From Bacteroidota bacterium (GTDB lineage Bacteria; Bacteroidota; Bacteroidia; Cytophagales; Cyclobacteriaceae), in the NCBI GenBank assembly GCA_023417065.1, contig JAEZGH010000146.1, positions 1 to 40,476 on the forward strand: a stretch of 40,476 bases of DNA. The letters run 5' to 3'. The notes beneath the pieces are model-generated. The model did no database searches. It was not told where the DNA came from and worked only from the letters and a program-made list of their open reading frames with translations. Below are positions 8,701 through 19,000 of the stretch, in pieces (within the stretch, counting starts at the first letter, position 1; every line of letters begins with the position of its first letter). Position numbers and translations under genes: made by a program.

Positions 8701-9465
8701 TTAATTCCAGATTTCGTTTTGTTCTGTCAGCACGATCGGCTTGCCATCAGTCACTACAATCGTATGTTCGTGCTGAGCGACATAACCTCCCTTGTTACCT
8801 ACCAGCGTCCATCCATCCTGCAACGTTTCGGCGTATGTAGACGATGTTGAAATAAACGTTTCTATCGCCACAACTGAGTTCCTTTTGAAACGCTTCAAGT
8901 TGAACTTATCGCGGTAGTTGGTGATCCCCGAAGGTTCTTCGTGTAGGCTTCTGCCAATACCGTGTCCGGTAAGATTCCGAATCACTTTGTATCCCCGCTT
9001 CCTGGCTTCCGTCTCGATAAGGAAACCTATGTCGGAAATGCGTACTCCACCCCTGATGTTGAAAATCGCTTTATGCAGAATTTCCTTTGAAGCATCAATG
9101 AGTGCCTGATGATTGTGGATGTCAGGGCCAAGCACAAATGACCCCCCGTTATCTGACCAGTAGCCGTCGAGCTCGGCGGACACATCTATGTTGATGAGGT
9201 CTCCTTCCTGCAGAACTCTTTTTGCAGAAGGGATGCCGTGGCAGAACTCATTGTTCACGCTGATGCACGTCCAGCCCGGAAATCGGTAAGTCAGAAAAGG
9301 CGCCGACTTTGCACCGAGGTCGTTCAGGATTTGTCCTCCGTATTCGTCCAGCTCAAGCGTTGTCATTCCCGGCCGGGCGTAATTGCGCATTTCTTTAAGC
9401 GTGAGCGCAACGGCCTCGCTAGCCTTTTGCATTCCCGTCAGCTCAGCAGGTTTTGTTATCGACAT
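8701..9465 (-). CDS. map: Type I methionine aminopeptidase
   Basis: A cytosolic metalloenzyme of 254 residues that removes the initiator methionine from new proteins. The five metal ligands of the M24A family are all visible: Asp94 (INIDVS), Asp105 (WSDNGG), His168 (GHGIG), Glu202 (VAIETF) and Glu233 (QHEHTIVV). The active-site His76 is in CHGIP. The length matches the single-domain bacterial type, without the zinc-finger N-terminal extension. One small departure from the common pattern is SDNGG where E. coli has a GDTS-like sequence. It is the first gene of a probable map-lytTR unit. Bacteroidota often carry more than one map gene, so this may not be the housekeeping copy. Confidence 0.93.
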   Translation of the reverse strand: MSITKPAELTGMQKASEAVALTLKEMRNYARPGMTTLELDEYGGQILNDLGAKSAPFLTYRFPGWTCISVNNEFCHGIPSAKRVLQEGDLINIDVSAELDGYWSDNGGSFVLGPDIHNHQALIDASKEILHKAIFNIRGGVRISDIGFLIETEARKRGYKVIRNLTGHGIGRSLHEEPSGITNYRDKFNLKRFKRNSVVAIETFISTSSTYAETLQDGWTLVGNKGGYVAQHEHTIVVTDGKPIVLTEQNEIWN

Positions 9466-9530
9466 ATCGTCCGTCTATTGTAACTCAGAATTTGCTTTAA
9501 GACCCAATATACGAAATTCCCGCCACCCTG

Positions 9531-10964
9531 TTAATTAGTCCAGCCTCCACCCAGAGAACGGTAGAGATTGACTCTCGCGTTCATTTGTTTCTGCTTGATC
9601 TCCACCAGTTCCATTTTCGACTCCAGAGCTTCCTGCTGCGTCAGCAGAACCTCGAGATAATCGGCGCGGGCCGACCGGAACAAGCTGTTTGAAATCGAGA
9701 CCGATTGCATCAGGATTCCCGCTTCCTGCGACTTAGTAAGAAAGCTGTTATCAAAATTCCGCACTGCTGCCAAGTTGTTCACGACGTCGACATACGCATT
9801 AAGGACCGTCTGCTCGTAGTTATAAACGGCCTGAGCCTGCATTGCTGTTGCATTCCTGTAGCGGGCCTTAATAGCATTCCGGTTTACAAGCGGCGCGATT
9901 AAATCGCCTGCGACATTAAAAAGCAGGGATTCCGGGTTAAGAAGCCGTGAGACATCAAATGCCTCGATTCCTACACCGCCTACGAGTCTCAGCGCAGGAA
10001 GAAATTCCGCCCGCGCTACGCTCACGTCCAGCTTTGCAGCGGCAAGTTCCAGTTCAGCTTGCCGGATGTCCGGACGGTTCTCAAAAAGGTAAACCGGCAA
10101 CCCCGAGGAAACAGAATCCATCGGAACATCAACAAACGATGCCGAACTCCTTGGGATATGCGTCGGAAAACTTCCCGTCAGGAAACTGATTCTGTTTTCG
10201 ACCTCAACAATTTTCTGTTGGATCTCGTACTGACGGTTTTTCGTGTTCAGGAGTTGAGCCTCAAACCGGTTCACTGCCAGCTGTGTTAACTTTGCCGATG
10301 CCATCTGTTGCTTGACCACCTCCAGCATGCCGGTTTGAATGCCGATATTCTGCCGGATGATATTTAACTGGTTATCGAGTGCAAGCAGCTCATAATATGA
10401 GTTCGCTATTTCTGCAATCAGGTTGGTGACGAGAAAATTTCTTCCTTCACTTCCTGCGAGGAATCGCAATGCTGCGGATTTTTTTGCATTCCTCAGCTTT
10501 TTCCAGATATCAACTTCCCAGGAAGCAAGCATGGCGACACCGTAATTCGGCAGTGGATCCGGGAATTCTTTTCCGGGAAGAATTTCACCAGTGGCGTCTA
10601 CCGCGCCATGGCGTGTAAAACGTCCTTCCTTTTCAAGACCCGCATCAGCCCTCAGAGCCACAAACGGAAGATATTCCCCTCTCCTGTCATTTACCTCATT
10701 CCTGAGGATGTCTATTTCCCGAAGTGCAATGTTCAGCTCCTGGTTTCTCTTCAATGCGCTATCGATCAGAATATGAAGATTCTCATCGGCAAAATATTCC
10801 TTCCAACTAACGTTCTTAACGGACAGGCTGTCTGCAGCACCTGCAAAACTCGCCGGTACGTTTTTATTTTCAGTGACAACGGGCTCCTTAAAAACTTTGC
10901 AGCCCGTCATCAATACAACAGGCAAAAGAATGAGGACCGTCTTATGAATTGATTTTCGTATCAT
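9531..10964 (-). CDS. RND efflux outer membrane factor, NodT/TolC family lipoprotein
   Basis: A 477-residue outer membrane channel component. The signal peptide ends in LMTGC, so Cys22 is the predicted lipidated residue. Two repeated OEP domains with long helices follow, the first containing LRNEVNDRRGEYLPFVAL and the second DVSVARAEFLPALRLVGG, with FENRPDIRQAELELAAAKLD between them, a NodT-type signature. The last helix has QQEALESKMELVEIKQKQMNARVNLYRSLGGGW, typical of the family C-terminus. It is the last gene of the efflux operon; its start overlaps the permease gene by 23 bp, implying translational coupling. With the adaptor and permease it should form a complete tripartite pump spanning both membranes. 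Confidence 0.94.
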   Translation of the reverse strand: MIRKSIHKTVLILLPVVLMTGCKVFKEPVVTENKNVPASFAGAADSLSVKNVSWKEYFADENLHILIDSALKRNQELNIALREIDILRNEVNDRRGEYLPFVALRADAGLEKEGRFTRHGAVDATGEILPGKEFPDPLPNYGVAMLASWEVDIWKKLRNAKKSAALRFLAGSEGRNFLVTNLIAEIANSYYELLALDNQLNIIRQNIGIQTGMLEVVKQQMASAKLTQLAVNRFEAQLLNTKNRQYEIQQKIVEVENRISFLTGSFPTHIPRSSASFVDVPMDSVSSGLPVYLFENRPDIRQAELELAAAKLDVSVARAEFLPALRLVGGVGIEAFDVSRLLNPESLLFNVAGDLIAPLVNRNAIKARYRNATAMQAQAVYNYEQTVLNAYVDVVNNLAAVRNFDNSFLTKSQEAGILMQSVSISNSLFRSARADYLEVLLTQQEALESKMELVEIKQKQMNARVNLYRSLGGGWTN

Positions 10965-13900
10965 TTCCTTTTCTAATTTTTTTAAAGAACCGTTTAACCA
11001 TAGAAGTTTCGGCAGCGTCTTCGATTATTCTTTCTGTCAGTGGATTCTCATCTTCATCGCGAATGAGTTTCGCCCTGTGTGCAATAGCTCCAAGTATCAC
11101 GTACAACCCTGGAACGACGATCACGCCGATGATCGTCCCTACCAGCATTCCGCCGAGCGATGAAGCACCAATGGTGCGGTTCCCTATCGCTCCCGGGCCG
11201 GTAGCAAAAACCAATGGAATCAATCCGGCGATAAAGGCAAACGAAGTCATCAGAATCGGCCTGAAACGAACGCGGGCTCCTTCTATCGCAGCTTGTGTTA
11301 TCGACAACCCCTGATGGTATTTCTGCACCGCGAATTCAACAATCAGCACCGCATTCTTTCCGAGCAAACCCACGAGCATGATCAACCCCATTTGAGCGTA
11401 AATGTCGTTTGCGAGCCCCAGAACCTTCAGCAACAAAAACGATCCGAATACTCCGGCGGGAAGTGAGAAGATAACTGCCAGCGGAATGATGAAACTTTCA
11501 TACTGCCCCGCAAGTACGAGATAGACAAACATCAGTACGACAATGAAGATGTACACAGCTTCGTTGCCTCTTTTGGCTTCGTCGTATGACAGGCCTTCCC
11601 AGGCAATATCATAGCCCCTTGGAAGAGATGTCGCCGCGACTTCTCGGATAGCCTCTATCGCGTCGCCACTCGTATAACCGGGAGCCGGCACGCCTCTGAT
11701 CGAGGATGAATTATAAAGGTTAAAGCGCGTGATCTCATTCGGTCCCTGGGTCTTCTTCAGTCTCATAAAGGCCGAATAGGGTACCATTTCTCCCGCCTCA
11801 TTCTTGATAAAGAGGTTGAGCACGTCAGAAGGCATCCGCCGATATTCCGGGGCAGCCTGTGTGTAGACTTTGTAGAACGTCTGAAATCTGGTGAAGCCCT
11901 GCTCATATGTACTCCCGATGAGTATGTCAAGGTTCTCCATCGCCTGCCGGATTGATACACCCTTTTGCATCGCCAGCTTGTTATCGATAATCAGTTCGTA
12001 CTGCGGATAGTTGGCAGCGAAAAATGTAAAAAGGCCTGTCAGTTCTTTCCTCTTCGACAGTGCCTCCATAAACTCCGCATTCACCCTGTCGAACTCCTGG
12101 TAATCCGTCGAGGATCCCTTGTCCAGCAAGCGGAGTGAGAATCCGTCTGAAGAACCATATCCGGGTACTGCCGGAGGTTCAAAGTATTCTATCACTGCCC
12201 CGAGGTCTTTTGTTTTCCCTTCGAGTTCTTCAATGATCTCATGAACGGAATGCTTTCGGTGCGACCAATCCTTCAAGTTGATGATACATGTTCCTGCATT
12301 CGATCCACGGCCTTCGGTGAGGATTTCGTATCCTGCCAAAGATGACACCGACGCAATGCCGTCGACCTCCTCAGCAATGTTTTGCAGCTGACGCGACACA
12401 TCGTTTGTTCTTTCGAGGGTACTGCCCGGAGGCATCTGAATGATCGCATAAATCATCCCCTGATCTTCATTGGGAATAAATCCGGCTGGAAGTGTATCGT
12501 TCAACAGAAACGTTCCAACAGCAAACAGGAAGAAAATGCCGTAGGTGAAGCTCCTGCGGTTTACAATACGGGTAAGCAGGTTTACATACTTCCCGGTGAC
12601 GAAGTCAAATCGCCGGTTGAACCAGTCAATGAACATCGTAACAGGTGACCGGCGTTTGGCACTGCCGTGATGTTTCTTCAGAATCATCGCACAAAGCACC
12701 GGCGTCAGCGTAAGCGCGACAACTCCCGACAGCACGATAGAACTGGCCATCGTAATTGAAAACTGCCGATAGAATACTCCGACAGGTCCGGTCATAAATG
12801 CAACAGGCACAAACACCGCGGTCATGACCAGTGTAATAGCGATGATAGCACCGCTGATTTCCCGCACCACCTGAACAGTTGCCTTATAGGGCGAAAGGTC
12901 TTCATCATGCATCTTTGCGTGAACCGCCTCAACCACGACAATAGCATTGTCTACCACAATCCCGATTGCAAGTACAAGCGCAAAAAGCGTAATAAGGTTA
13001 ATAGTCAGCCCGAAAAGCTGCATGAACACAAACGTACCAATCAATGATACCGGAACCGCGAGGGTGGGAATGAGCGTCGAACGCCAGTCGCCGAGAAAGA
13101 TAAACACTACAATTCCCACAAGAATGAACGCTTCAACAAGCGTATGTAAAACTTTGTCGATAGACGCATCAACGAACTTCGACACGTCGTAATTGATTTC
13201 GTACTCCATTCCGGGAGGAAAGTCGCTTTCAAGCTCTTTGAGCTTTTCCTTAACCTCGCTGATGACCTGGCTAGCATTGCTGCCGATGTTTTGCTTGAGC
13301 ACAATCGAAGCTGAGGGATACCCATCCTTATTGGAGTAAATGTCAAAGAACTCACTTCCCAGTTCAACTTCAGCCACATCCTTCAGCTTCAGCAACTCAC
13401 CATCCGGGTTGGATCTCACAATAATTTCTTCGTATTCTTTCGGATCATTGTACCTGCCTTTGTACGTCAGCACGTACTCCAGTGACTGGGCTGTTTTACC
13501 TGAAGCCTGACCAAGGCGTCCGGGCCTGCCAATAACACTTTGGTCGTCGATAGCCTCCAGTACCTCCTCCGTAGAAACGTTATAAGCGCGCATCCTGTCG
13601 GGCTTCAGCCAGATACGCATCGCATACTGCCTGCTCCCCAGGATTTGAGCCCGCCCCATTCCGCTTATTCGCTGAAGTTCGGGGATAATGTGAACGTTGG
13701 CATAGTTGTACAGAAACTTCTCGTTGGCGTTTTTGTCCGTACTGTAAAGGTTCACGTACATCAACATACTGGGCTGAATCGGCGTGATGATTACACCTTC
13801 ACGTTGCACGAGTGGCGGCAAGTTGTTCATCACCTGGTCAACCCGTGTCTTTACGTTTACCACGGCAGCGTTTGGATCTGTACCTGGCTCAAAAACGATC

Positions 13901-14172
13901 TGGATCGTCGCCTCACCTGCGCTGGTAGCGTCGGAGATAATGTACTGCATTCCCTGAACGCCGTTTATCGCGCGTTCAAGCGGAACAAGCGTAGACTGGA
14001 CAAGTACGTCGGCGTTTGATCCAGGGTACGCGATGAAGATGTTCACCCTTGGAGGTGCGATGTCCGGAAATTGCGAGATGGGTCTCGTGAAAATAGCCAG
14101 CACTCCAAGGAATATGATTGCTATCGATATGGCTATGGCCAATACCGGTCGGTGGATAAATTTGCTAAACAT
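10942..14172 (-). CDS. RND (HAE1-type) multidrug efflux permease
   Basis: A 1076-residue inner membrane proton-driven exporter of the AcrB class. It begins with the classic MFSKFIHRPVLAIAISI helix and has two large periplasmic loops and about 12 membrane helices. The relay motif in TM4 reads GIVVDNAIVVVEA (Asp408, Asn409), whereas AcrB has two adjacent Asp residues. The TM10 lysine is kept (VGLLGKNAVLIVEF, Lys939). The C-terminal tail is charged and cytosolic (KRFFKKIRKGN). It lies 22 bp downstream of the adaptor gene and overlaps the outer-membrane factor gene by 23 bp. Substrates cannot be predicted. No TetR- or MarR-type regulator gene is recognisable next to the operon. Confidence 0.95.
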   Translation of the reverse strand: MFSKFIHRPVLAIAISIAIIFLGVLAIFTRPISQFPDIAPPRVNIFIAYPGSNADVLVQSTLVPLERAINGVQGMQYIISDATSAGEATIQIVFEPGTDPNAAVVNVKTRVDQVMNNLPPLVQREGVIITPIQPSMLMYVNLYSTDKNANEKFLYNYANVHIIPELQRISGMGRAQILGSRQYAMRIWLKPDRMRAYNVSTEEVLEAIDDQSVIGRPGRLGQASGKTAQSLEYVLTYKGRYNDPKEYEEIIVRSNPDGELLKLKDVAEVELGSEFFDIYSNKDGYPSASIVLKQNIGSNASQVISEVKEKLKELESDFPPGMEYEINYDVSKFVDASIDKVLHTLVEAFILVGIVVFIFLGDWRSTLIPTLAVPVSLIGTFVFMQLFGLTINLITLFALVLAIGIVVDNAIVVVEAVHAKMHDEDLSPYKATVQVVREISGAIIAITLVMTAVFVPVAFMTGPVGVFYRQFSITMASSIVLSGVVALTLTPVLCAMILKKHHGSAKRRSPVTMFIDWFNRRFDFVTGKYVNLLTRIVNRRSFTYGIFFLFAVGTFLLNDTLPAGFIPNEDQGMIYAIIQMPPGSTLERTNDVSRQLQNIAEEVDGIASVSSLAGYEILTEGRGSNAGTCIINLKDWSHRKHSVHEIIEELEGKTKDLGAVIEYFEPPAVPGYGSSDGFSLRLLDKGSSTDYQEFDRVNAEFMEALSKRKELTGLFTFFAANYPQYELIIDNKLAMQKGVSIRQAMENLDILIGSTYEQGFTRFQTFYKVYTQAAPEYRRMPSDVLNLFIKNEAGEMVPYSAFMRLKKTQGPNEITRFNLYNSSSIRGVPAPGYTSGDAIEAIREVAATSLPRGYDIAWEGLSYDEAKRGNEAVYIFIVVLMFVYLVLAGQYESFIIPLAVIFSLPAGVFGSFLLLKVLGLANDIYAQMGLIMLVGLLGKNAVLIVEFAVQKYHQGLSITQAAIEGARVRFRPILMTSFAFIAGLIPLVFATGPGAIGNRTIGASSLGGMLVGTIIGVIVVPGLYVILGAIAHRAKLIRDEDENPLTERIIEDAAETSMVKRFFKKIRKGNDTKINS

Positions 14173-14194
14173 ATGATTACTCGTTTAGAAACAT

Positions 14195-15271
14195 TTACTC
14201 CGCATGGAGTTTGGTCAACTGTGCAATGATTTCGTCCTGCCGACGGAAGTCGTATTCTATCTTTTGATTGTTCCTGACTTTGCGCAGACCCTCGACCAGA
14301 ATAATATCGGATTGATCGAGCCCTTCGGCCACGACGTAGAGATGTGGCACCTCTGCAGCTGTCTTGATTTCCCTTGATCTTACAACATGGTCGTCGCCCA
14401 CAACAAACACATACTTCTTGTCGAGGATTTCGAATGTGGCTTCCTGCGGAATAACCAGTGCATCTTTCAGAACAACGGGCATCAACAGATTCCCCGTTTC
14501 GCCGTGACGCAACAAGCCATTGGGATTAGGAAACACTGACCTGAATGCAATGTTACCGGTTTCGTGGTTGAATTCACCAACGATGGTTTCAACAGTGCCT
14601 TTGAATTCGAAGGGCTGATTGTTAGCCATGCGCAACATTACCTCTTTTGGCTTCTCGCCTTTCGCGGTGATGTAATCCAGGTATTCAGCCTCGGGCACGT
14701 TGAAGTAAACCCACATTTTGCTGTTGTCAGAAAGTGTCGTCAGGAGTTCACCTTCATCAACAAGGCTTCCCAGCCTTACGTGGAACCGGTCCATGATTCC
14801 ATCGAAGGGAGCCTTGACCTTTGTGAAGTCAAGGTGTGCCTGCGCGAGGGCCAGTTCTGCTTTCGCCTTTCGAAGTCTGGCTTCCGCCAACGCGAGTTCA
14901 TTCGGCGACACGATAGCACTATCGGCAAGGCTCTTGGTATTCAAATATTCGGTTTCTGCAAAACTTACTTCGGCTTTTGCTCTCTCCAGTTCGGCTTCGT
15001 ACACCATCGGCATTATTTCAAACATCACCTGGCCCTTCTTTACGTGCTGGCCTTCGTCGACGTAGATTTTCTGTAAGTAGCCGCGCTCCAGGGCCCGGAC
15101 TTCAATGTGCTGGAACGCGTGGATCTGGCACACATACTCGCGGTATACGGATGTATCTTTTAAGACAGGATTTGTCACAAGAAGCTTCGTTCCCTCATGT
15201 TCAACGTGGTTCTTGTGTCCGCAGGCTGCTGCCAAAAGCACGACGGAAATCAATAAGGCAAAAGACTTCAT
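14195..15271 (-). CDS. RND efflux periplasmic adaptor (membrane fusion) lipoprotein
   Basis: The start at 15271 is preferred because it gives a clean lipoprotein signal (MKSFALLISVVLLAAAC, Cys17); a start 30 bp upstream adds an unlikely leader. The 358-residue product has a split lipoyl domain (ALERGYLQKIYVDEGQHVKKGQ and later VKAPFDGIMDRFHV) around a helical hairpin rich in Ala/Glu/Leu (ERAKAEVSFAETEYL to ALAEARLRKAKAELA). A beta-barrel domain (MWVYFNVPEAEYLDYI) and a membrane-proximal domain (VIPQEATFEILDKKYVFVV) follow. This is the AcrA/MexA order. It links the permease and the outer-membrane factor and is the first gene of the operon. Confidence 0.94.
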   Translation of the reverse strand: MKSFALLISVVLLAAACGHKNHVEHEGTKLLVTNPVLKDTSVYREYVCQIHAFQHIEVRALERGYLQKIYVDEGQHVKKGQVMFEIMPMVYEAELERAKAEVSFAETEYLNTKSLADSAIVSPNELALAEARLRKAKAELALAQAHLDFTKVKAPFDGIMDRFHVRLGSLVDEGELLTTLSDNSKMWVYFNVPEAEYLDYITAKGEKPKEVMLRMANNQPFEFKGTVETIVGEFNHETGNIAFRSVFPNPNGLLRHGETGNLLMPVVLKDALVIPQEATFEILDKKYVFVVGDDHVVRSREIKTAAEVPHLYVVAEGLDQSDIILVEGLRKVRNNQKIEYDFRRQDEIIAQLTKLHAE

Positions 15272-15534
15272 AATAGAAATGATCTTAATAATTGGTTTCA
15301 TTAATGGTAAGATTTGAACGCTATCAACGACAACAGGTCGTTATTGCGATTCCTGACAAGACTATCACGACATCATCCTCATCGACGTGCAAGGCGTCGT
15401 GGAACGAAGGCTGCAAAGACAAGCGCAGCTCCTGGATTACCAGGTATCAGTCATGATGTGTGAAATTGAATGGGGCCTGAAGTGCCATCAAAAGACACCC
15501 CGGGTACGGACCCGCGAATTTGAAGAGGTAATGG

Positions 15535-15879
15535 TCAGATAAGAAAGACCCTGTTGAACTTATGGACGAGAGGCCGGACGTCATACCTGTATATAGGCAC
15601 GGTGGACTCAGGCTGTTCAGTGTAATAATACCAAAGAGAAAATGCGATGTCGGAGAAGTCAATGAGCAGGACTGCGTCCACCCCGTCGTCGTTGGAGTCT
15701 GTCTTTTCACTCTCCTCCGTTTTCTCAAGGATGAATGACAGGATCGTCGCGTGATTTGCCTTTTTGGAATGGAGCGTAATATCTCCGCCTTCACATGATG
15801 GCCCGATAGGGGCTCCGAAAAGGCGCAGGGAAAACAGGAAGATAACAGATATCAGAACTATTCTTTCCCTAAGATGCAT
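15535..15879 (-). CDS. Small secreted hypothetical protein
   Basis: Starting at the ATG at 15879 gives 114 residues with a basic start (MHLRERIV) and a hydrophobic signal segment (LISVIFLFSLRLFGA). A longer reading from 15972 is less likely because its extra residues are Cys/Arg-rich and look non-coding. The mature part has an acidic stretch (EKTEESEKTDSNDDGVDA) and ends in a mixed, aromatic segment (FSLWYYYTEQPESTVPIYRYD). I recognise no family. It lies alone between the leftward efflux operon and the large kinase, on the same strand as both. It could be a real periplasmic protein or a lineage-specific orphan. Confidence 0.5.
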   Translation of the reverse strand: MHLRERIVLISVIFLFSLRLFGAPIGPSCEGGDITLHSKKANHATILSFILEKTEESEKTDSNDDGVDAVLLIDFSDIAFSLWYYYTEQPESTVPIYRYDVRPLVHKFNRVFLI

Positions 15880-16060
15880 ACAGCGTGGTTCGACACAAAG
15901 ATGCGAAAAAAAAAGTCCGGAACGAATTCTGCAACACAAAGAAGGAAAAACAACGGCAGAGCGCGCGCGCAATCGTTTGATAGAAATGACAAATCGTTGT
16001 CTCCGGATACAAACGGGCTTCCGCGTCTGCAGGATATCGCGCTCCGCTGACCTTCGGCGA

Positions 16061-19000
16061 CTATTCAGCCAGGCTCAAAGGTATGACAACGCGAAATACG
16101 GTTTTGAATTTTTCTGTTGATGTTAGTTCAATGGTTCCCTGAAGGAGTTTGACTGCCGTCTTAACAATAGAGAGCCCCAACCCCGTACCGGAAATTGCAC
16201 CTACATCCGCGCCGCGACTGAAGGGTTCGAAAATAAGATCCCTCTCCTTCTCATTGATGCCAATTCCATTGTCAGCTACTTCAATGATCAATCGTCCGTC
16301 TCGCTGAACACAGGTAAGCTCGACCGTTTTCTGGTCAGGTGAGAACTTAATCGCATTCGACAGAAGGTTGGTAAATATGTTTGTCAGAAGTTTTTCATCG
16401 GAAGTGACAATGTCGTTCCCGAGTTGAAAATGCAACCGTATCTCATGACCTGACTTTGCACCTTCCTCGATGTTTTTTGCCAGCTCTGACAAGAATTCGC
16501 GAAGGTTCATCGGCTTGACATTGACCTTGATCTTGCCCGAGTCACCCTTGCTGACCGTGAGTACATCATCCAGAAGGAATAGCATGTGTTTAACCTGAGC
16601 CGAGATACTCGCGAGCTTCCTGTCTATGTCCGGCTCACCCAGTTTATATTTGTATCTGGCGAGGAAATCGGTGGCGAACTGGATGGTTGACAACGGCGTG
16701 CGAAACTCATGCGAAGCAATGGATACAAACCTGCTTTTCATTTCGGAAAGCTGTTTCTCCTTTTCCAATGCTTCCTGCAGCTCAATCGTTCGCGCAATAA
16801 CTTTTTGTTCCAGGTTCATCCTGTACTCCGTGAGTTCGTGAACATCCTGCTGTGCGCCAATCATTCGCACAGGCTTATCTCCTTCATAAATGATGAAGCC
16901 ACGATCGAGCGCATACCGGTAATTTCCATTCGCACAACGGAACCGATAACTCCTCGTCCAAAGCTGCTCCTTCTTCGCAAAGGAACGTTCGAGACTCGCC
17001 ACGACAAAGTTCAGATCATCGGGGTGAACCATACTCCGCCACCACTGAAAGCTTGTCTGACGTTGATCGGAGTCACGATCGTAACCGTAAATAGACGCCA
17101 GGCCGTGGTTCCAGGTGATCGTATCAGCCTTCATGTCGAAATCCCATACCGCATCGTTGGTGGCTTTCGACAGAATTTCATAGCGCTCGTTTATCGCCTT
17201 GATGTGATTTTCGAACTTCTTGCTCTCGGTGATATTCCGCGAAAACCCGGCAACTCCCACCACCTTCCCGTTGTCCAGTATCGGGTTGAGCGTATTTAAG
17301 AAGTACTCAGGTCCCCTCGATCTTTCAACGTGCGTTTCAAAGACGGCCTGTTTTCCTGAAAGCGCCGTTTCATACGCCTTGTTCCAGGCTTCCATCGCCG
17401 GGTGAACGCCATCGGGCACAATCACCGAATCACCCTCCCGCAAATCGATGCCATAACGTTCGCGCATTCTTGCATGAAATGCCTTGTTTCCGGAAATAAG
17501 CCTTAGCTTTTCGTCGCACGACCACATGAAGTCCGACGTGTTGTTGATCAACGCATCAAGATTGTGTTTGCTTTCGCGGATTTTTTGATCGTTTACCTTG
17601 CGTTCCGTAATGTCCTGCACTACGCCGACGACGAATGCGGCCCTGTCCTTCTCAAAGAACACTTCTGCCTGTTCATGCACCCACATCAGCTGCTTATCAG
17701 GACGAACCACGCGATAGTCGACACTGTAACCAACGTTTTCCCGGAGCGCTTTGGTCAATGCGGCGTCGCGTTCGGTTTTGTCCTCAGGGTGAACCACCGC
17801 GTCAAAAGAATCCGGCTCGCCTGCAAAGGCAACATCGTGTAATCCAAAAATGGTGAACAGCTGCGGTGACCACGACAGGGCCCGTTCCCCGGGTTTCAGA
17901 TCGAGAACCCAGTAACCTATTCTGGTAACTTCATTCGCCTTGTCAAGGATGTAACGATTGTGATCGAGTTCCCGCTGCGTATTCACTTTTTCAGTGATAT
18001 CCCGGAAATTAGTTACAATACCGCCAACGGATGGGATGTGCTCAAGGTCGATAATAGAGCCTTCAATCCATCGCTCTTGCCCGTCTCTCGTCAGCATCCG
18101 GTTTGATTTATGAAAGAGCGTTCCCTTATTTCTGGAAGCCTGCTCCACAACAAAATTATAGTATGGGCGGTCGTCAGGATGAATCAATTCATAGAACGGC
18201 TTGCCTGAGATTTCCGACAATGGATATCTGAGAATCTTCTCAATATTGGGGCTCGCATACACGATCCGTTGCTGTGAATCTGTAATGGTGAACATGTCAC
18301 CACTGTTTTCGATCAACGCCCTGAACCGTTGCTCACGATCAGCAAGGGTTTGTTCGATCTCTTTATGCGACGTGATATCATGTACGCAGATGGTATAACC
18401 CAAAAACCTTCCGTCGGATAAAACCGGACTGACCGTAATTTGGTAATACTTACTGGGGACGCCAGGCTGGAAATTATATACAACGACGTACTGCGTAGCT
18501 TTCCTTTCGTTGAACACCACGTCGAGGGCATCCTGAAAAGGCTTTTTCCTTTCTTCAACCATGAATGAAAGGACACTCTTTCCAATTGCATTTGGCTGGG
18601 CGAAGTAGGGAAACTCTTTTCGCGCAGGACGATTCAACGCCAGTATCCGATATTCTGTGTCGATCAGGACGTAGCTGTCTTCGGTTGATTCAAATATCGA
18701 AAGGAGATTCGCACGTGACTGCAGCAAGTCGTGTTCAACATTCTTCTGTGCCGTGATATCCATGTACATAATAACCGCCCCACCCTTGTCGGCACTGGCA
18801 ATGGGACAAACCACAGTCTTAACCCAGCCTCCTGTTGTTTCACATGGGTACTCTGCTTCAAATCGTTTCGTTTCGCCACGAAGTACGGCGCGGGTTCCGG
18901 CATGCACGTGCAACGCATCCGCCCCGCATGGCGCAGTGGCAAAATAGGATTTACCAATCCACGCCTCAGATTGTCCTATACCATCTGCGGATACACGCCA

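Noticed and set aside
15354..15543. An open plus-strand stretch of about 60 codons upstream of the efflux operon (reads QDYHDIILIDVQGVVERRL and onward)
   Set aside because: It has no suitable start codon, is preceded by a stop, and matches no family I know. It might be a remnant, but the evidence is too thin to list as a gene.
15447..15794. Minus-strand frame overlapping the small secreted protein in another frame
   Set aside because: The overlapping frame with a signal peptide is more plausible; this one is Ser/Arg-rich without a recognisable pattern.
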